From assembly GCA_951804985.1 (NCBI GenBank), contig OX638136.1:3475852-3539851 (forward strand): a stretch of 64,000 bases of DNA. Reading direction: 5' to 3'. Shown piece by piece: positions 31,370 to 43,471 of this stretch. A program made the position numbers and the translations under genes. The notes under the pieces are model-generated. The model worked only from the letters and a program-made list of their open reading frames with translations, searched no databases and was not told the DNA's origin. Position 1 is the stretch's first letter, and each line of letters opens with the position of its first letter. The DNA comes from Dryomyza anilis. Taxonomy: Eukaryota; Arthropoda; Insecta; Diptera; Dryomyzidae.

Positions 31370-31560
31370 AATATTTTTAACACCCAGATGTAAGCATTTC
31401 TTTTATAGAAAAGTATATATATATTTTATGAGGAGGTTTTCTGAGTCGATTTAGTGATATCCGCCTGTCTGTTGAAATCACGATTACAGAAAAACTTGAA
31501 GAGTTAAATAAATGAAAATCCTAATTTAGATTATTTATATATCTACGCTGTCTAAACATG
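31370..31560 (+). repeat. mini-me-like core, degenerate
   Basis: AACACCCAGATGTAAGCATT, a TATATATATT run, GAGTCGATTTAGTGATATCC and GCCTGTCTGTTG, in the usual order. Confidence 0.65.
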
Positions 31561-31697
31561 ATGGGATTATTGTGAACTATAAATCGACTACTTGTTTTCA
31601 AATACCTTATTTTCAAATGCAAAAAACCGTTTTTTATATTTAAAATTAGAACTATATCGTTTTAAATCATATATAAAATCGAACAATTTAAAGACAT

Positions 31698-31763
31698 GTA
31701 ACCTACGGAAATCAAAGCATCGTCGATAATATTGTCACGTCGCACTTTGGGTTTTAGATCAGG
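31698..31763 (-). pseudogene. Ube3a: Ube3a fragment, cut by Gypsy LTR
   Basis: Plus-strand words AAGCATCGTCGATAATATTG and CACGTCGCACTTTGGGTTTT match the 50215-50290 stretch (KVRRDNIIDDAL on the minus strand). The donor GTAAGT is mutated here (GTAGGT). Sequence ends abruptly at the G5 LTR. Confidence 0.65.
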
Positions 31764-32401
31764 TGTTGTAATTAAAATGTCCGTTGCTTAGTCGTGAGGC
31801 CAAATGTCGCAACGTTCCATTTATAATTACCCATGATGTCCTACCACAGAATGTCCAAAGTTGAAGTTCCATTTTTATTAACCGAAATAATTCAAACAAG
31901 TCTTTTCTTCCAAGACATACTTTTATTTAATTGAAAGTTCTATTTTAATATTAACATTATTGTTTAACTTATAAAAGAAACACGTCTGCACTCTAAGGCA
32001 GTTAAAATCTTATCCAACTTAAAATATATTCTTAACCTCTACTCATCACCTCGGTCGCACCAATATTTACAAACACCAGATATGAGTGTCATCATATTGT
32101 GAAATAATCAATTCGTATTGGGGTGATCGTGAGAAAAACTTCTATGTGCTTTAGTTCCCTGTACGCCGCATGCAGGTGCTACCTGATGAGGCTCACATTA
32201 CAACCAATACATTTGTTGTTGTCATCATATGTGTATAAGAGTAAGTGTATCAAATAAGTGTATGAGAAAAATACGAATGCATGCATAACAGTAAGGATTT
32301 TTGGTGTTACATTATTATGATTAATATGAATATGATATTGTGCTTACTGGCGATGTGCAGATTTTTCAAACTAAAAGAAAAAGTATTTCTGATATACAAC
32401 A
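31764..32401 (-). repeat. 3' LTR of G5
   Basis: Starts TGTTGTAATT and ends GATATACAACA on the plus strand, with 7-bp terminal inverted repeats TGTTGTA/TACAACA. It lies directly downstream (minus sense) of the polypurine tract. No second LTR was found in the window. Confidence 0.82.
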
Positions 32402-32416
32402 TTCTTCCCCCCTTAT
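32402..32416 (-). promoter_or_regulatory. Polypurine tract of G5
   Basis: The reverse complement reads TAAGGGGGGAAGAA immediately before the LTR start. Confidence 0.8.
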
Positions 32417-34160
32417 TTTAAGAAAAAATTATTATTAATTAAATAATAATTGTTTTTTCTTTTACATTGTTAATATCTTGATAAAATTCTTATAGTGTAG
32501 ATTATTTTATTTTTAAAAATAAACAATTGTATATTACCTAGTGGAGATAAATAATTTCAAATTTAATGATTTTAAATTTTAAAAAAAAATGGTATTGGCC
32601 CAATTTTCTAATTATTTCGCTGCATTAGCCCGCCTTTAATCTAAACATCTGAATTATAAAAGGAAATTAAATACAAACATAACCTGATCCCGATGTTTTT
32701 AGTGTTAACTGCTGCTGCCACTCTTCGGTTGGTGGTTGCTGCGATTGCGTTGACTGTAGCTGCACTTTATTTGTTTCTGCCACTGTTTCAACAAACATTG
32801 TTTTCATCTTGCGTCTTGATTTTCTTAGCTTTTAAAATTTGATGTCTTCTATGTTGCGTTGTTTTTCAGCCAAATTAAATCGTACTTTGTTGAGAGCAGA
32901 TACTAAAATTGATAATTTTGTAATTTTATATTTCTGAATATTAATACGGATTTGTTTTCTTTAAATGTTTTGAGAAATTTTCTTGTTCGATAGTTTTTCT
33001 AGCGGAATTGTCATCTTCAGTAATTGTAATTTATATTTATACGTAGATGTTGTTGTTTTGTTAGTTTGACGTTATTGTACTATTATATTTCACTTGTTGT
33101 AACAATATTCGAATACGTATATTCTTGGTTCTTATCGATTTTAATTTTCGTCTTCTTCAAAATTGTTTAAGAAATTGTGTTCATTTGTTGAAGCGTGTGT
33201 GATTTAGTGTAATTGTGGTAACTTTGTTGATTTGTTAAATTTATTTTTGTAATCAGGTTCGCATTGACAGCTAAATAAGTGTATATGGAATAGCTCCTTC
33301 AATTTATTTACATAATGTTAGCGTGTTCTTTGAGCGATAAAATTATCATCTTTTATTTAGTATATATAAGATGTAAAATGTTGTTGCATTATTATGATAA
33401 AATAGTTCCAACTTTCTTTGCTGATTTGTCAAACTTCTACATTCATATCCATAGGGTAGCTCCTTTCTCTTAATTAAACTTGTATTGATTGTTGTCGTCC
33501 GCGCCATAACTCTCACATGTCGTTTTATCATTATTCTTTTGTACTTCATTACATTACCATTTCAGACCTTTTCCCAACAAAATTAAACGACCTTCTTTGG
33601 CAATTAAAATTTTAGCATATTGTATTTAACGTTAATTTTTATTGTTTGGTGGTTTGCTTGTTGTTCTTCTTCGTGCATGTTTTACTTCTTTGTGATTAGT
33701 GGTGGTTGGAGTACAATTGCAGAATCAGGATTATTATTAAAATACTTATTACTTGTTTACTATAACTTCATACTTAATTTAATTTAACATCATTTTTAAT
33801 TTATATAGAATATTCAAATTTAATATCTTCATTGTATGTTTATATTGAACATTTCATTTATTACATTTAATAAAATGTACATGTACTTTAGAAATCTTTA
33901 ATTTTTCCATAATATTTCATTACCACATGACTCAATGCTAGTCATTTTCAAAAATACTTAGCTGTTTTTATTCATGCACTAATTTATTAATTTAAATATG
34001 CTTGATATATGACAGTATTTTCAATCTTTCTTTTGCATAACAACTTTGGTACATTCAATACGTACATATATATATTTTTTATGACCGTTAAATGATTTTG
34101 GTTAAAACGTTTGCTAGTTTGTTTGTTTTTGTCTCTGCATTAACGTATCTCGTTTCATTT
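32417..34160. other. G5 3' region without recognisable gene
   Basis: AT-rich, no long frame on the minus strand that resembles env. A GC-richer patch at 32690-32800 (GCTGCTGCCACTCTTCGGTT) shows no domain. Probably 3' untranslated or decayed sequence. Confidence 0.4.
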
Positions 34161-34935
34161 TCATGCTTTTAATAAGTTGATATGGAATTTTTTCCCTTTG
34201 ATGGAAATCATTGTCGTTACAGGACTTACTACCGAAAGTACCTCATAGGGTCCTACCCATATGGGAGAAAATTTATTCTTTCTATTTTGATTTTTTAATA
34301 ATATTTTATCGCCTACTTTAAATATTGTTGGGTGTAATGCGCTGTCAAAGCTTTGTTTAGATTTTTCTTTTGCTTTTTCTTGATTTTGTCTCACGATTTC
34401 ATGTGTGCGTTGAATCTGATATTTTAATAATTTGTTGTAATCATCAGTATTATAAACTGGTCAACATTTACGTTTTAGATTAGTGGGCATATCAAAATAA
34501 AACCCATATAAAGTACGGAAAGGGGTTTGCCCTGTTGACATATGTACTGTGTTATTGTGCACGTGCATTGCCGAATTTAACCATTGGTCCCAGTTTGACC
34601 CATCTTCTTTTGCAAAACTTCGCAAATATTCTGCTAATGGTCGATGTCTTCTTTCCAAAGATCCATTAGCTTGTGGGTGATATGGCGTAATATGTAACTT
34701 TTTAATTCCTAACAATTTACATGTATCGGAAAACAATTTAGAGACGAAATTTGAACCATTGTCGGTAACTAATACTTTTAGAATATTTAAGCGCGTAATG
34801 ATTTCGTCGTAAAATGCTTTCGCTACAGTGCTTGCTTCTGCGTCCGGTATAGCTACGCACACATATATTTTGAAAAATCATCTTGTAATGTTAATATATA
34901 TTTATTTCCAGAGATTGGACAAGGGAAAATATATT
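34161..34935 (-). pseudogene. pol: G5 integrase core and GPY/F module
   Basis: The upstream frame includes KYILTLQDDFSKYMCV; 34862-34461 has VLVTDNGSNFVSKLF (second catalytic Asp) and ITPYHPQANGSLERRHRPL, with the catalytic Glu of the D,D35E triad. 34394-34161 has FKVGDKILLKN and IWVGPYEVLSV, the GPY/F module at the C-terminus of Ty3/Gypsy integrases. The HPQANGSLERRHR block is the form found in mdg1/412-type elements. A frameshift or stop lies between 34461 and 34394, and the N-terminal zinc finger is missing. Confidence 0.88.
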
Positions 34936-35640
34936 TTTTAGGAGTCGTGAGTATTGTGAAAAACAGTGAAAGAAAATGTGCGAAAAGAAAATAATTTTTG
35001 TGAATTTGTGATATAAAACAAAAGAAACATTTGAGAATATTGAAATCATGAAATTAGACATTTGAAAAACAGGCAATTGAACATTTTAAATAAATGATAA
35101 AATTTTTAAAAAATTTCATAATATTGTGAAATTAAATGAACTTTAAATAAAACTGTGAAATTAAAATGTTGAATAATTTAAGAATTTTGATACAGCAATG
35201 TTTTCATAGCGTTGTGAAATTAATTAAGTAACAAATTGGAGAATTTTAACAAAATTAAATTACATAAAAAAAATCAGTATTCAGTTATAAAATGATGAGA
35301 TGTTTTTAGAAAAAAAATAATTGTATATATATCAAAATGAGCTAAATAAAACAGTATTAAATTTAACAGAAAAATTAAATCAACTATTAAGCAATCTACT
35401 GTTTAAACAAAAGATATACATAGCTTTGCAGAAAATAAAATATAGTATACCAATTTTTATTTAATTTTCAATTTTCATCCTTTAACATACAAATATATAA
35501 CGGGTTTTCATTAATATATGTTTTTTTGTTGTGTTCTAAATAAATATAAATTAATAAACTTGAAAATGTTTCACATTAAATATAAAAATAATAAATGAAT
35601 ATTTGTGTAAATCACATTTATGCCTCTTAAATGATATTTT
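34936..35640. other. A-rich region without gene
   Basis: Words of the type TTGTGAAATTAA recur (about 35127, 35153, 35213). It could be decayed retroelement leader, but nothing is recognisable. Confidence 0.35.
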
Positions 35641-35689
35641 TGTGATTGTTGCTGCCACACACATTTTGGTTCCTATTAAGATACTTCGG

Positions 35690-35860
35690 GCGAGAATTTA
35701 CTATAGAATACGATACTTCTACGTGATCAATAGCAATACTTCTAAAAGTTAAAAATATCATATCCTAAAATTGCCCAACAAATGATAGTAATATGATATC
35801 GTAATACACTCGCTAAGAAGATTAAAGGATGATATCGCATAATATACGCGGAACTGATAT
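35690..35860 (+). repeat. Left subterminal repeats of the CACTA-like element
   Basis: ATACTTC/ATACTTCT words (35681, 35714, 35736) and ATGATATC words (35793, 35829), with an inverted ATATCAT at 35755. They mirror the right end at 40420-40740. Confidence 0.6.
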
Positions 35861-36063
35861 TTATACGACAATGTATTAAATGCCTGTTTTCTTACTTGCA
35901 TATAAAACATTGACACTTTTCAAAAGAACATAATTTTCGTAAATCGAGTTAGTTTTGAAAATTGTATCGAGTTTATTAAAAATATTTTTTTATTTAAATT
36001 GGGTTTTTGTGCGAATTGTGTGTGTTTTTTTTTAAATATATCAATATTATCAATAAAAAATAA

Positions 36064-36300
36064 AAATCGTGTAAGTATATATACTATTATTACTATTAAT
36101 ATTATTACTATAATTACTATTAATACTATTGTTACTTTTATTACTATTATTACTATTATTAATATTATTACTATTATTACTATTATTACTATTATTACTA
36201 TTATTACTATTATTACTATTATTACTATTATTACTATAAGTACTGTTATTACTATTATTACTTTTATTATTTTTATTATTATTATTAGCATATTTTATAT
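36064..36300. repeat. (TTACTA)n-type microsatellite
   Basis: About 230 bp of ATTATTACT-like units. Long frames on both strands here (Ile/Thr- or Val/Ile-only) are artefacts of the repeat. It lies directly upstream of the transposase exon start and would be intronic or 5' flanking. Confidence 0.95.
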
Positions 36301-36363
36301 CATATTATCAATATTTTTAATATTAATTATATATACTATTATTATTACCAATAAATTTACCAG

Positions 36364-37944
36364 TTCCTAAAAACGTAAGAACCCTTAAAAATACCCCTAA
36401 AGAAGCATTTCTTTTACAAATGTCACCTGGTATCTATATACACTACGGTGTCAAAGATGCTCTCACTGATTTCTTTGAAGTACTAAGTACAATTTACGCA
36501 ATATAGAGTTGGACATTAATATTGATGGCTTGCTTTATGTAAAAGTTCAAGTAAACAAGTATGGCCAATATTGTGTAATGTTGTTTCAACGGATGAAGTA
36601 CTTCTTGTGGGTGTTTATGAAGGTTATTCTAAACCTGACAATATAAATGAGTACCTTTCACCAACTATTTCTGAATTAAAAAATTTATTAAATGCAGGTT
36701 TTTCTTACAAATCTACGTTATATAACGTAAAAATACGATGTTTCATACTAGATGCTCCAGCTACATCGTTTGTACTTGGAACAAAGGGACACACAGGATA
36801 TTATTCATGCATACGATGTACACAAAAAGGCGATTTTTTTATGAACAGGGTCGTTTTTCCCCTAGATCAATCTTCAATTCCAAGATCAAACGAATCTTTT
36901 AGAAGCCGAGCTCAACCCGAGCATCATTCCAACATTACAGAAACTACATTAGAAAGTCTAGATATAGATATGATTAAACAATTTGCATTAGATTATATGC
37001 ATATTATTTGCTAGGGTGTGACGAGGACTTTTAAATGCATGGGTAAAAACTAGAGGAGAAGACTATTCATTAACAAATCAAAATATAAAATTATTATCAA
37101 ATAATTTAGTTAATTTTCGTAGTTGTATTAGTAGTGAATTTTGTCGAAAACCACGACATCTCAAAGATTTAGATAGATAGAAAGCAACGGAGTTTAGGCA
37201 GTTTTTGTTATACACTGGTCATATTGTGTTGAAAAACGTGATAATGCCAGAAAGAAACGAATATTTTCTTAAATGATCTCTGGCGACCAGAATTTCGTTA
37301 GATAAAAATAAATCTAGAATAGACAACGACAGGGCAAAAACTTACTTAGAAGTTTTGTTGAAGACATTCCACAATTGTACAATACTTCTTTTTTAACTTG
37401 TAATTTTCATTGTTTACTCCATATCCATGACGACGCTGCAATAACTGGCCATTTAGATAATATAAGTGCCTTTAAATATGAAAACCATTTACAGAAAATA
37501 AAGAAATCTGTAGGAAAGATGAATCATGTGGCTGTACAAATATACAACAGACAAGTAGAAAGAAGTTTAATTTCGGGACACAAGAAGGAAAAGTCAAAAT
37601 TTGTATTTGGAAAAATTGTTGGAAATAGTATTTCAAGTGTTAAATCTGAGCATTTTTATTTATCTTTAAATGAACCAGACAATTTTTGTTTTACACATGG
37701 ACGGTTTTTAAAAATAACTAATATATCAGTAGAGAACGATACTTACTTTAAAGGACAAATAATTGAAAATCTTGTATCTTATTTCCAAATGCCAATAGAA
37801 TCGACATATTTTAATATTTATTTTTCGGAAAAATTAGTATTTGGTTCTTATTTAAAGTTTAATTTTAACGAAATTTCTAATAAGGTAGTTTATTTTTAAC
37901 ATCCTATTGATGAATCATTTGTTTTTATTCCATATATACATTAA
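36364..37944 (+). pseudogene. Transposase-family gene of the CACTA-like element (broken)
   Basis: An acceptor-like CAG precedes VPKNVRTLKNTPKEAFLL at 36364. After breaks near 36500, the frame 36571-37014 has VLLVGVYEGYSKPDNINEYL, then CFILDAPATSFVLGTKGHTG and YYSCIRCTQKG (C-x2-C), then FALDYMHIIC. The frame 37375-37899 has NFHCLLHIHDDAAITGHLD and ISAFKYENHLQKIKKSVGK. The K-G-H-T-G-Y-x-x-C-x-x-C block, the D-Y-M-H segment and the final H-D-D..S-A-F-x-Y-E-N block are those of a widespread insect multicopy protein resembling CACTA Tnp2/DUF4218 proteins. An internal region (37015-37374) is frameshifted with an in-frame stop near 37180, and a TAA at 37897 precedes the probable original stop at 37942. 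The family is recalled, not searched. Confidence 0.65.
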
Positions 37945-37952
37945 AAGCAAAA

Positions 37953-38034
37953 ATGTCAACTAATAACCACAACGTACCATATGTTTTTAATGATGAGCCA
38001 AGACAATATACTGAATTGTTGAGTAGCAATTATG
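37953..38034 (+). pseudogene. First exon of second gene in the CACTA-like element
   Basis: ATG at 37953, only 8 bp after the probable transposase stop, opens MSTNNHNVPYVFNDEPRQYT and runs to a splice-donor-like GTGAGT at 38035. It probably belongs with the DUF4806-like segment at 39330-39667 on the same strand; intermediate exons were not found. Confidence 0.4.
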
Positions 38035-38689
38035 GTGAGTTACTGTATATTTAAACCGATTTATAATAAATGAACACAATTTTGAATTTCACCGTAATTA
38101 ATAGTCAGTAGGATAAATTATTATTTCAATCTGTAAATACCACTAAATACAACAAAATACTAGGGGAAAGGTCCGTATTTTGTCTATAACATTTTATATA
38201 CAAATTATTTAGTGTATTTATATATACAATTTTAAAGAATATTTAATGGACTAACTTTTATAGAAGAAACTTTTATGGTTTCATAATAATTTTAAAAAAT
38301 ACAGAATACTTTCTAAAGAACAAAAAAAATTGAAAAAAAAATTTGGTCCGTAGGTTGGGCCACCACAAAAAATCGTTAAACACCTTTCAAAAAAGATCAA
38401 AAAAGAATTAATTTAATTATATTATCGTTTTTCAACCAATCTGTATTATTTTTCATGGGTCATTCATTTTGATATTTTATACGTAAATGTGAACCGAAAA
38501 CCAACATTGAAAAATTTGATTTTTTTCTGAGTATAGAGAGAAAATTTTAAAATCAATGAACTACAAAAGTATTTAAAGGAAAGTTTTATTTAATTTACTA
38601 CAGTATTTTGAGAAAAAATATGACGAATTGATCCCTTCTTCCCTAATATTTTGATGTCGTAAAATTTCTACCATGTGAGTATTTCATTT

Positions 38690-38925
38690 ATGCAGAATGC
38701 ATAAATGCAGAATGTCGTTATTTATAATCATTCCAAAAACAATTAATCGTATTTCGATTAATCATATTTCTGATTAACCGATTAATCGTTATTTTGATTT
38801 ATCTAAAAATAACATTAACCGATTAATCGTATTTTCGGTTAATCAAACAATACGATTAATCGAATAATTGATTAATCGTGATCACTTTGTGGTAAAACGA
38901 TTAATCGCACAGCCCTATTAAAAAC
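38690..38925. mobile_element. hAT-like MITE fragment rich in CGATTAATCG
   Basis: The palindromic word CGATTAATCG and close variants recur about eight times. The right end reads CGATTAATCGCACAGCCCTA, whose reverse complement, TAGGGCTGTGCGATTAATCG, resembles the terminal repeat of non-autonomous hAT elements with ATTAATCG arrays. The left terminal repeat is not clear. It lies in the intron-like gap of the CACTA-like element. Confidence 0.5.
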
Positions 38926-39329
38926 TATTCTGAATAACGAATGCCAAGGGTTGAAACTGAAACGAATAAAGTTACAGTAACGACAATTAAGAAAACAAAA
39001 TGTTTGAAAAGTATTACAACTCTAAACACCATTTTACTTGCAAATTACTCAGGTCAAATATTTGTCACATATATTTAACAACTGCTGGTGGAGCTCGAAA
39101 TTGTGCTCAATTGTTTTTAGCATTCAATATTAAAATATTTATTTTGGTGTACTGCCATCATTTGACAGATTCTGAATAGCAACATAGAATCAATCTTCTA
39201 CCTCTAATTTAAATTCTACTTATGGTGTGGGTAATACTAGCCTTTCTGATGTTATATGTGAGCTTAAAGTCCTCAAAGATGTAAGTCCGCAAGAATGAGC
39301 TAATTATTTTAAAAGTGCATAATCAAAAG

Positions 39330-39667
39330 TAATGAGCAGCAGAAAGAACTAATGTGTAAATTTACTGAGGATGTCATTACTCTCCGAAACGAAGTTCGTT
39401 CAATGAAACAACAACAAAATGTCATCAGTGGCGAAGAAGAAAATAAATTGTTACCGAAATTTCCATTAAACTCGATATATATTAAAAAAAAATGTACAGA
39501 AAACTATGTTACGAAGAATCGGTGGAGAAGGTGTAGCATATTTTATTCGATTATCGTTGAGAAAAATAGTTACAGATGAGTTGGCTACCAAATACACTTG
39601 GGTAGGTACAAAAGATAAGCCAAGTGTACAAAATTGTATTACAATATTAGCCATAAAAGATAATTAA
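39330..39667 (+). pseudogene. DUF4806-like C-terminal exon
   Basis: The frame from about 39330 reads EQQKELMCKFTEDVITLRN and NEVRSMKQQQNVI (predicted coiled coil), then LLPKFPLNSIYIKKK. After a one-base frameshift near 39500 it continues from 39506: MLRRIGGEGVAYFIRLSLRK, then IVTDELATKYTWVGTKDKP, and ILAIKDN to the TAA at 39665. The order LP-x-F-P-L, then R-I-G-G, then L-A-x-x-Y-T-W-x-G-x-K is the recurrent pattern of DUF4806 proteins (function unknown, widely multicopy in insects). Here it is physically linked to a transposase-family gene on the same strand. The frameshift makes this copy inactive. Confidence 0.6.
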
Positions 39668-40046
39668 CATTTTATCTCTTTTAATTTGAATATGAATTAT
39701 CACATGCACTAGTTGAAACTGCAGTTACCGTAAACTGATAAAATATAACTTTTGTAAAAACGTTTAAAATTGGTAACTTTTTCATTCCCTGCCCATTATA
39801 ATAAATAAGTAATTCATATTCTTATTGCAGTTAAAAGCTAAAATTATTTATTTTGCTTACAGATATATGTTATCAAAGATTTAACAAATGAAAAAACAGT
39901 ATAATCTATTTTTCATAATCATTTCTTACATGCTAAAGATAGATTACAAAAAAAATTAAAAAAAGTGTCTTAAAATAAATTTTATATTTTTATAAATAAT
40001 GTTATTATAAGAATATAAGACTTAGTTTTAGATATAGTTTTTAATA

Positions 40047-40187
<141 letters not shown>

Positions 40188-40419
40188 TTAGAATTAATGT
40201 TAGATATTAATAAATAAACTTAATTTTTTTGAATTCATAATAAATATAAAATGAGTAGAACTGTATTTCGTATTGTTAAATAAACAATTTAGCTTCGTCT
40301 ATTTTTTACGATCTGCTGATTAAATTGTGGGATCCTTCATTTATTTCCTTCGTGATAAATGTGCTTGAGTGCTGAGGGATAATTTGTCTATCAAATTTTA
40401 ATATTCTTCACAATAATTT

Positions 40420-40745
40420 TTTGATATCATATTTGAATCTTACGTTCGATAATTCCGCGATATCATATTCTTACGAAATGACCATAAATCGATATAATAT
40501 TTTTATGATGTGAACGATAATTTTAAGATATCATATTTATCTCTAACAAGCGAGTATTTCCCGTTATCATATTTTTTTCATCTGTGAAACAAATGCGCGA
40601 TATCATATATTTTACGCTTGGAAGTATCGCGCTCGTGGCTTCATTTTCTCCCGAAAGATATTTCTTCCGAAGTAAAGATTATGATTGTCTCCGCGATACC
40701 ATGTATCCCCAAGGTAATATCATCCGCCATACAAAATGTTTGCAG
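40420..40745 (-). repeat. Right subterminal repeats of the CACTA-like element
   Basis: GATATCAT at 40423, 40459, 40527 and 40599, with variants TTATCAT (40564), GATACCAT (40696) and ATATCATC (40721), each in the opposite orientation to the left-end copies. Confidence 0.6.
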
Positions 40746-41078
40746 GGGCCCTTCGCTGCTTTAAACATAAACTGAAGCCGTAACCGTTGCTCATTTGGGT
40801 TTTGAATAAGAAAAACCCGCTGAATAAGCCTTCCTTGGTAACTTTTAAATTGTTATTTAAATTTTGATATACCTAAATAAATTGTTTATTGGTTGCATTT
40901 ATGTTACTAAAAAAACGATTTTTGAATAATTACTTTAAATCATCTTTCTGTATAATTTAGGGCATTCTTTTGGTTGATCATTTGTATTACTAAAAGGTGG
41001 CTTTTCAAACTTTACAGATTTCGAAAACATTTAAAAGTTAACTTAAAGACATTTGTCAGACATAAGTTGCCTATTTGG
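40746..41078 (+). repeat. Composite repeat, leader part only
   Basis: CCTTCGCTGCTTTAAACATA through TTGCCTATTTGG matches 26289-26615 closely. It stops at about 41078, and the next part of the unit (GGGTAGTTTGACAATTTTAA) resumes at about 49470, so an 8.4-kb stretch containing the Harbinger element separates the two halves. Confidence 0.8.
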
Positions 41079-43471
41079 TTTAGCGAATGTCTTATAAAAC
41101 AGTTTTTTTTAGAAATATCAATTCACAATTCCTTGATTAATAGAAATCAACAAGTTATACTAGTTTAATTTAACGCTACATATTGTTGTCTAAGCTAACT
41201 TCATTGAAATGAAATATCACCTTTAAAACGAATATTAGAATGTCGGAAACAAAGCAGAGATTATGGTCTCAAACTAATGTCAATTCTCACGTCCGCTGAA
41301 CCTGCCTATTTCGATTTCCTCAGACTCAGTGACCGCATGTGCAATCCGCTAAACCACGCTCAAACTGTTTAAGCAAATCGCATATAAAAATATACTACTT
41401 AAAGAAATGTGCATCAATTCTACTAAATTTGCCATTTCTTTGCAAAATTTTATTCAAAGTCAATAAAAATCATATTCTAAAAAAAAAACGAATCAAATAG
41501 AAGTGCTTTATTTAAAGTAATAAATTAAACAAGAGTCAACGCGGACGCGCTGAATCATTGAAATAAATATTGATTTGCCAAATAAAAATTCATTAAAGAA
41601 AATTAAATAGTGATATCATAAAGAAAAAGATAAACTCGTTTTGTATAAATTAATTGTATGCGAATTTAATTTTTATAATTTTATTAGATTATTTCTTATA
41701 TAAAAAAGGAGAATTATTAGATAAACCGCGAATTGGCTCCATTGTACAGACAACAGTAATCTACAACAGTTTTTTTGTTGTGTCAATCGCATTATTGGAG
41801 CACCGGTGTACCAATAAGTGGAGACAAGCATTTGTTCATCGAACGCAACTTAAGACTCTCGAGCCTCCCTTTTATTCAAAACATAGAAACTCTCCAGACT
41901 CTCGCTCAGAACAGATTTCGTGTTACAAATTAATTTTAATTGCTGTACCATCTTTATGCTGAACGCATGGAATTGCAGAGAATGGTTAACAGTGACGAAT
42001 GGTTAACAGTGACGAATGGTTAACAGTGACGAATGGTTAACAGAGAATGGTTAACAGTGACGAATTGGGTTTGATTATTATAAAAATCGCATTATTGGAG
42101 CACCGGTGCACCAGAGAGTGGATACAAGCATTTGTTCATCGAACGCAACTTAATCGCAAGACTCTCGAGCCTCCCTTTTATTCAAAACAGAGAAACTCTC
42201 CAGACGCTCGCTCAGAACAGATTTCGTGTTACAAATTAATTTTAATTGCTGTACCATCTTTATGCTGAACGCATGGAATTGCAGAGAATGGTTAACAGTG
42301 ACGAATGGTTAACAGTGACGAATGGTTAACAGAGAATGGTTAACAGTGACGAATTTGGTTTGATTATTATAAAAAAAAATATATATATATAAATACAAGT
42401 TAAATAACATATTTTCTAAAAATGAGATTAACATTTAGATAATAATTTATTTTAAGTAATTTGAAGATTTCTTCGTATAATATTAACAGATAATAGTATT
42501 TCTAACTAATATAAAAAAATATATATAAATATAAAAAAACAAGAGAGAATATTAAAAAAAAGAGAAGGTATTCAAGATGTAAGAGTTTGGCGGTGCATTA
42601 AGCTTAATTCATCGTATCAAAAGAGTTTTATAAAAAATAAACACAACAATGTACACATACAATGATTTTTTTTATATCATTAAGAGTATTTTGCAGATAA
42701 TCGATATTCATGCAAGGATCAAATAATGTAAGTTCTTTAAAAAAAATAATAATATATGTAAAAAATAAGGTTATGCAAGTATAAATTTCAGACACTTACA
42801 TAAATTTAAATCTAGCAAATACAAATTTTAAATGGAATACTTTCATTAAATTAATACTAAGCTAATAATTAACTTACACATCATTAATTTAAATAATTGT
42901 TAATTAGAAATATTGAAATACTTTTATACTTAAATACATTTTAGGTATATGAAGAATAATGGTAATTTAGATTGAATTATTGTTCAACACTACATGTTAT
43001 TTTTCTTTATAATTAAGTCAATTCATAATATGTGCCAGGATTTATTCTTTTAATAAATAATGTATACTGCGATTGAGCCAACTAAAAACATGCTTGCGTA
43101 ATATTGTATAGTTGGGAATGTTGGTAAGTATATTGAAAATGCAGATGGATATTTGAATTAAAGTGATGGCTAAAATTAGGGGCAATCATAAACATTTTGA
43201 ACACGATGGTTGCCTAGGTTTGTTACACAGTGTAGGGTGGTTAAAATTATGTGTTCGACGCAATAAAACATATATTGCAATGTCATTTTAGTTATGGTAG
43301 CATATTGTCAGTAAGTAAATTTCAGTTGTCAATTCATTTTTTTCTAGCCTTGGCATGAAGTTTTTTTTCTATTTTTGTAGTTTGTGATTCTGTTATGGTC
43401 AAAGAACCTACCATTTTCCGATCGAGCTTCAGCCTTTTTACAAGCATGCCAAGCAAAGATCATAACACCAG
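41079..43471. other. Unassigned AT-rich sequence with one 300-bp duplication
   Basis: Apart from the 41785-42370 duplication, no gene or element is recognised. It separates the split composite unit from the Harbinger element and may be part of an earlier insertion. Confidence 0.4.
41785..42375. repeat. 300-bp tandem duplication with internal 17-bp minisatellite
   Basis: ATCGCATTATTGGAGCACCG begins at 41786 and again at 42086. Each unit ends in several GGTTAACAGTGACGAAT minisatellite repeats and then TTTGATTATTATAAAAA. The small frames inside are not gene-like. It could be a duplicated LTR fragment, but no LTR ends are visible. Confidence 0.85.

Larger units (their letters stand above)
29826..31763 (+). 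repeat. Composite repeat continuation, with MITE and second core
   Basis: After the LINE the composite tail resumes (CTGGTTTATAATAAACCTTC), is interrupted by a TCGA-rich insert (29867-30258), continues (AAACTTAAATAAAATGTTTT), then holds a TIR/MITE block (30379-31296), a further mini-me-like core (about 31370-31560) and a Ube3a fragment. It is cut at 31764 by the LTR of Gypsy element G5. Confidence 0.75.
31764..34935 (-). mobile_element. mdg1/412-like Gypsy element (G5), only the 3' part
   Basis: On the minus strand: truncated integrase (34935-34161), about 1.7 kb without a recognisable gene, a polypurine tract (32402-32416) and a 638-bp LTR (31764-32401). No gag, RT or 5' LTR. It begins within a Ube3a fragment of the composite repeat. 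The right end at about 34935 is not at a recognisable element boundary, so it is 5'-truncated or deleted. Confidence 0.85.

Noticed and set aside
33346..33549. 67-codon minus frame as a G5 env remnant
   Set aside because: No signal peptide, cleavage site or membrane segment pattern; mdg1/412-type elements normally lack env.
34891..35076. 61-codon minus frame MPVFQMSNFMISIF
   Set aside because: AT-rich, no domain, outside the conserved integrase.
35920..36370. Two opposite 123-codon frames made almost only of Ile/Thr or Ile/Val
   Set aside because: They are translations of the TTACTA-type microsatellite on both strands, not genes.
41654..42268. Two related frames (102 and 73 codons) as a duplicated gene
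   Set aside because: Similarity follows the DNA duplication across coding and non-coding parts alike, and the frames start at different places with no domain.
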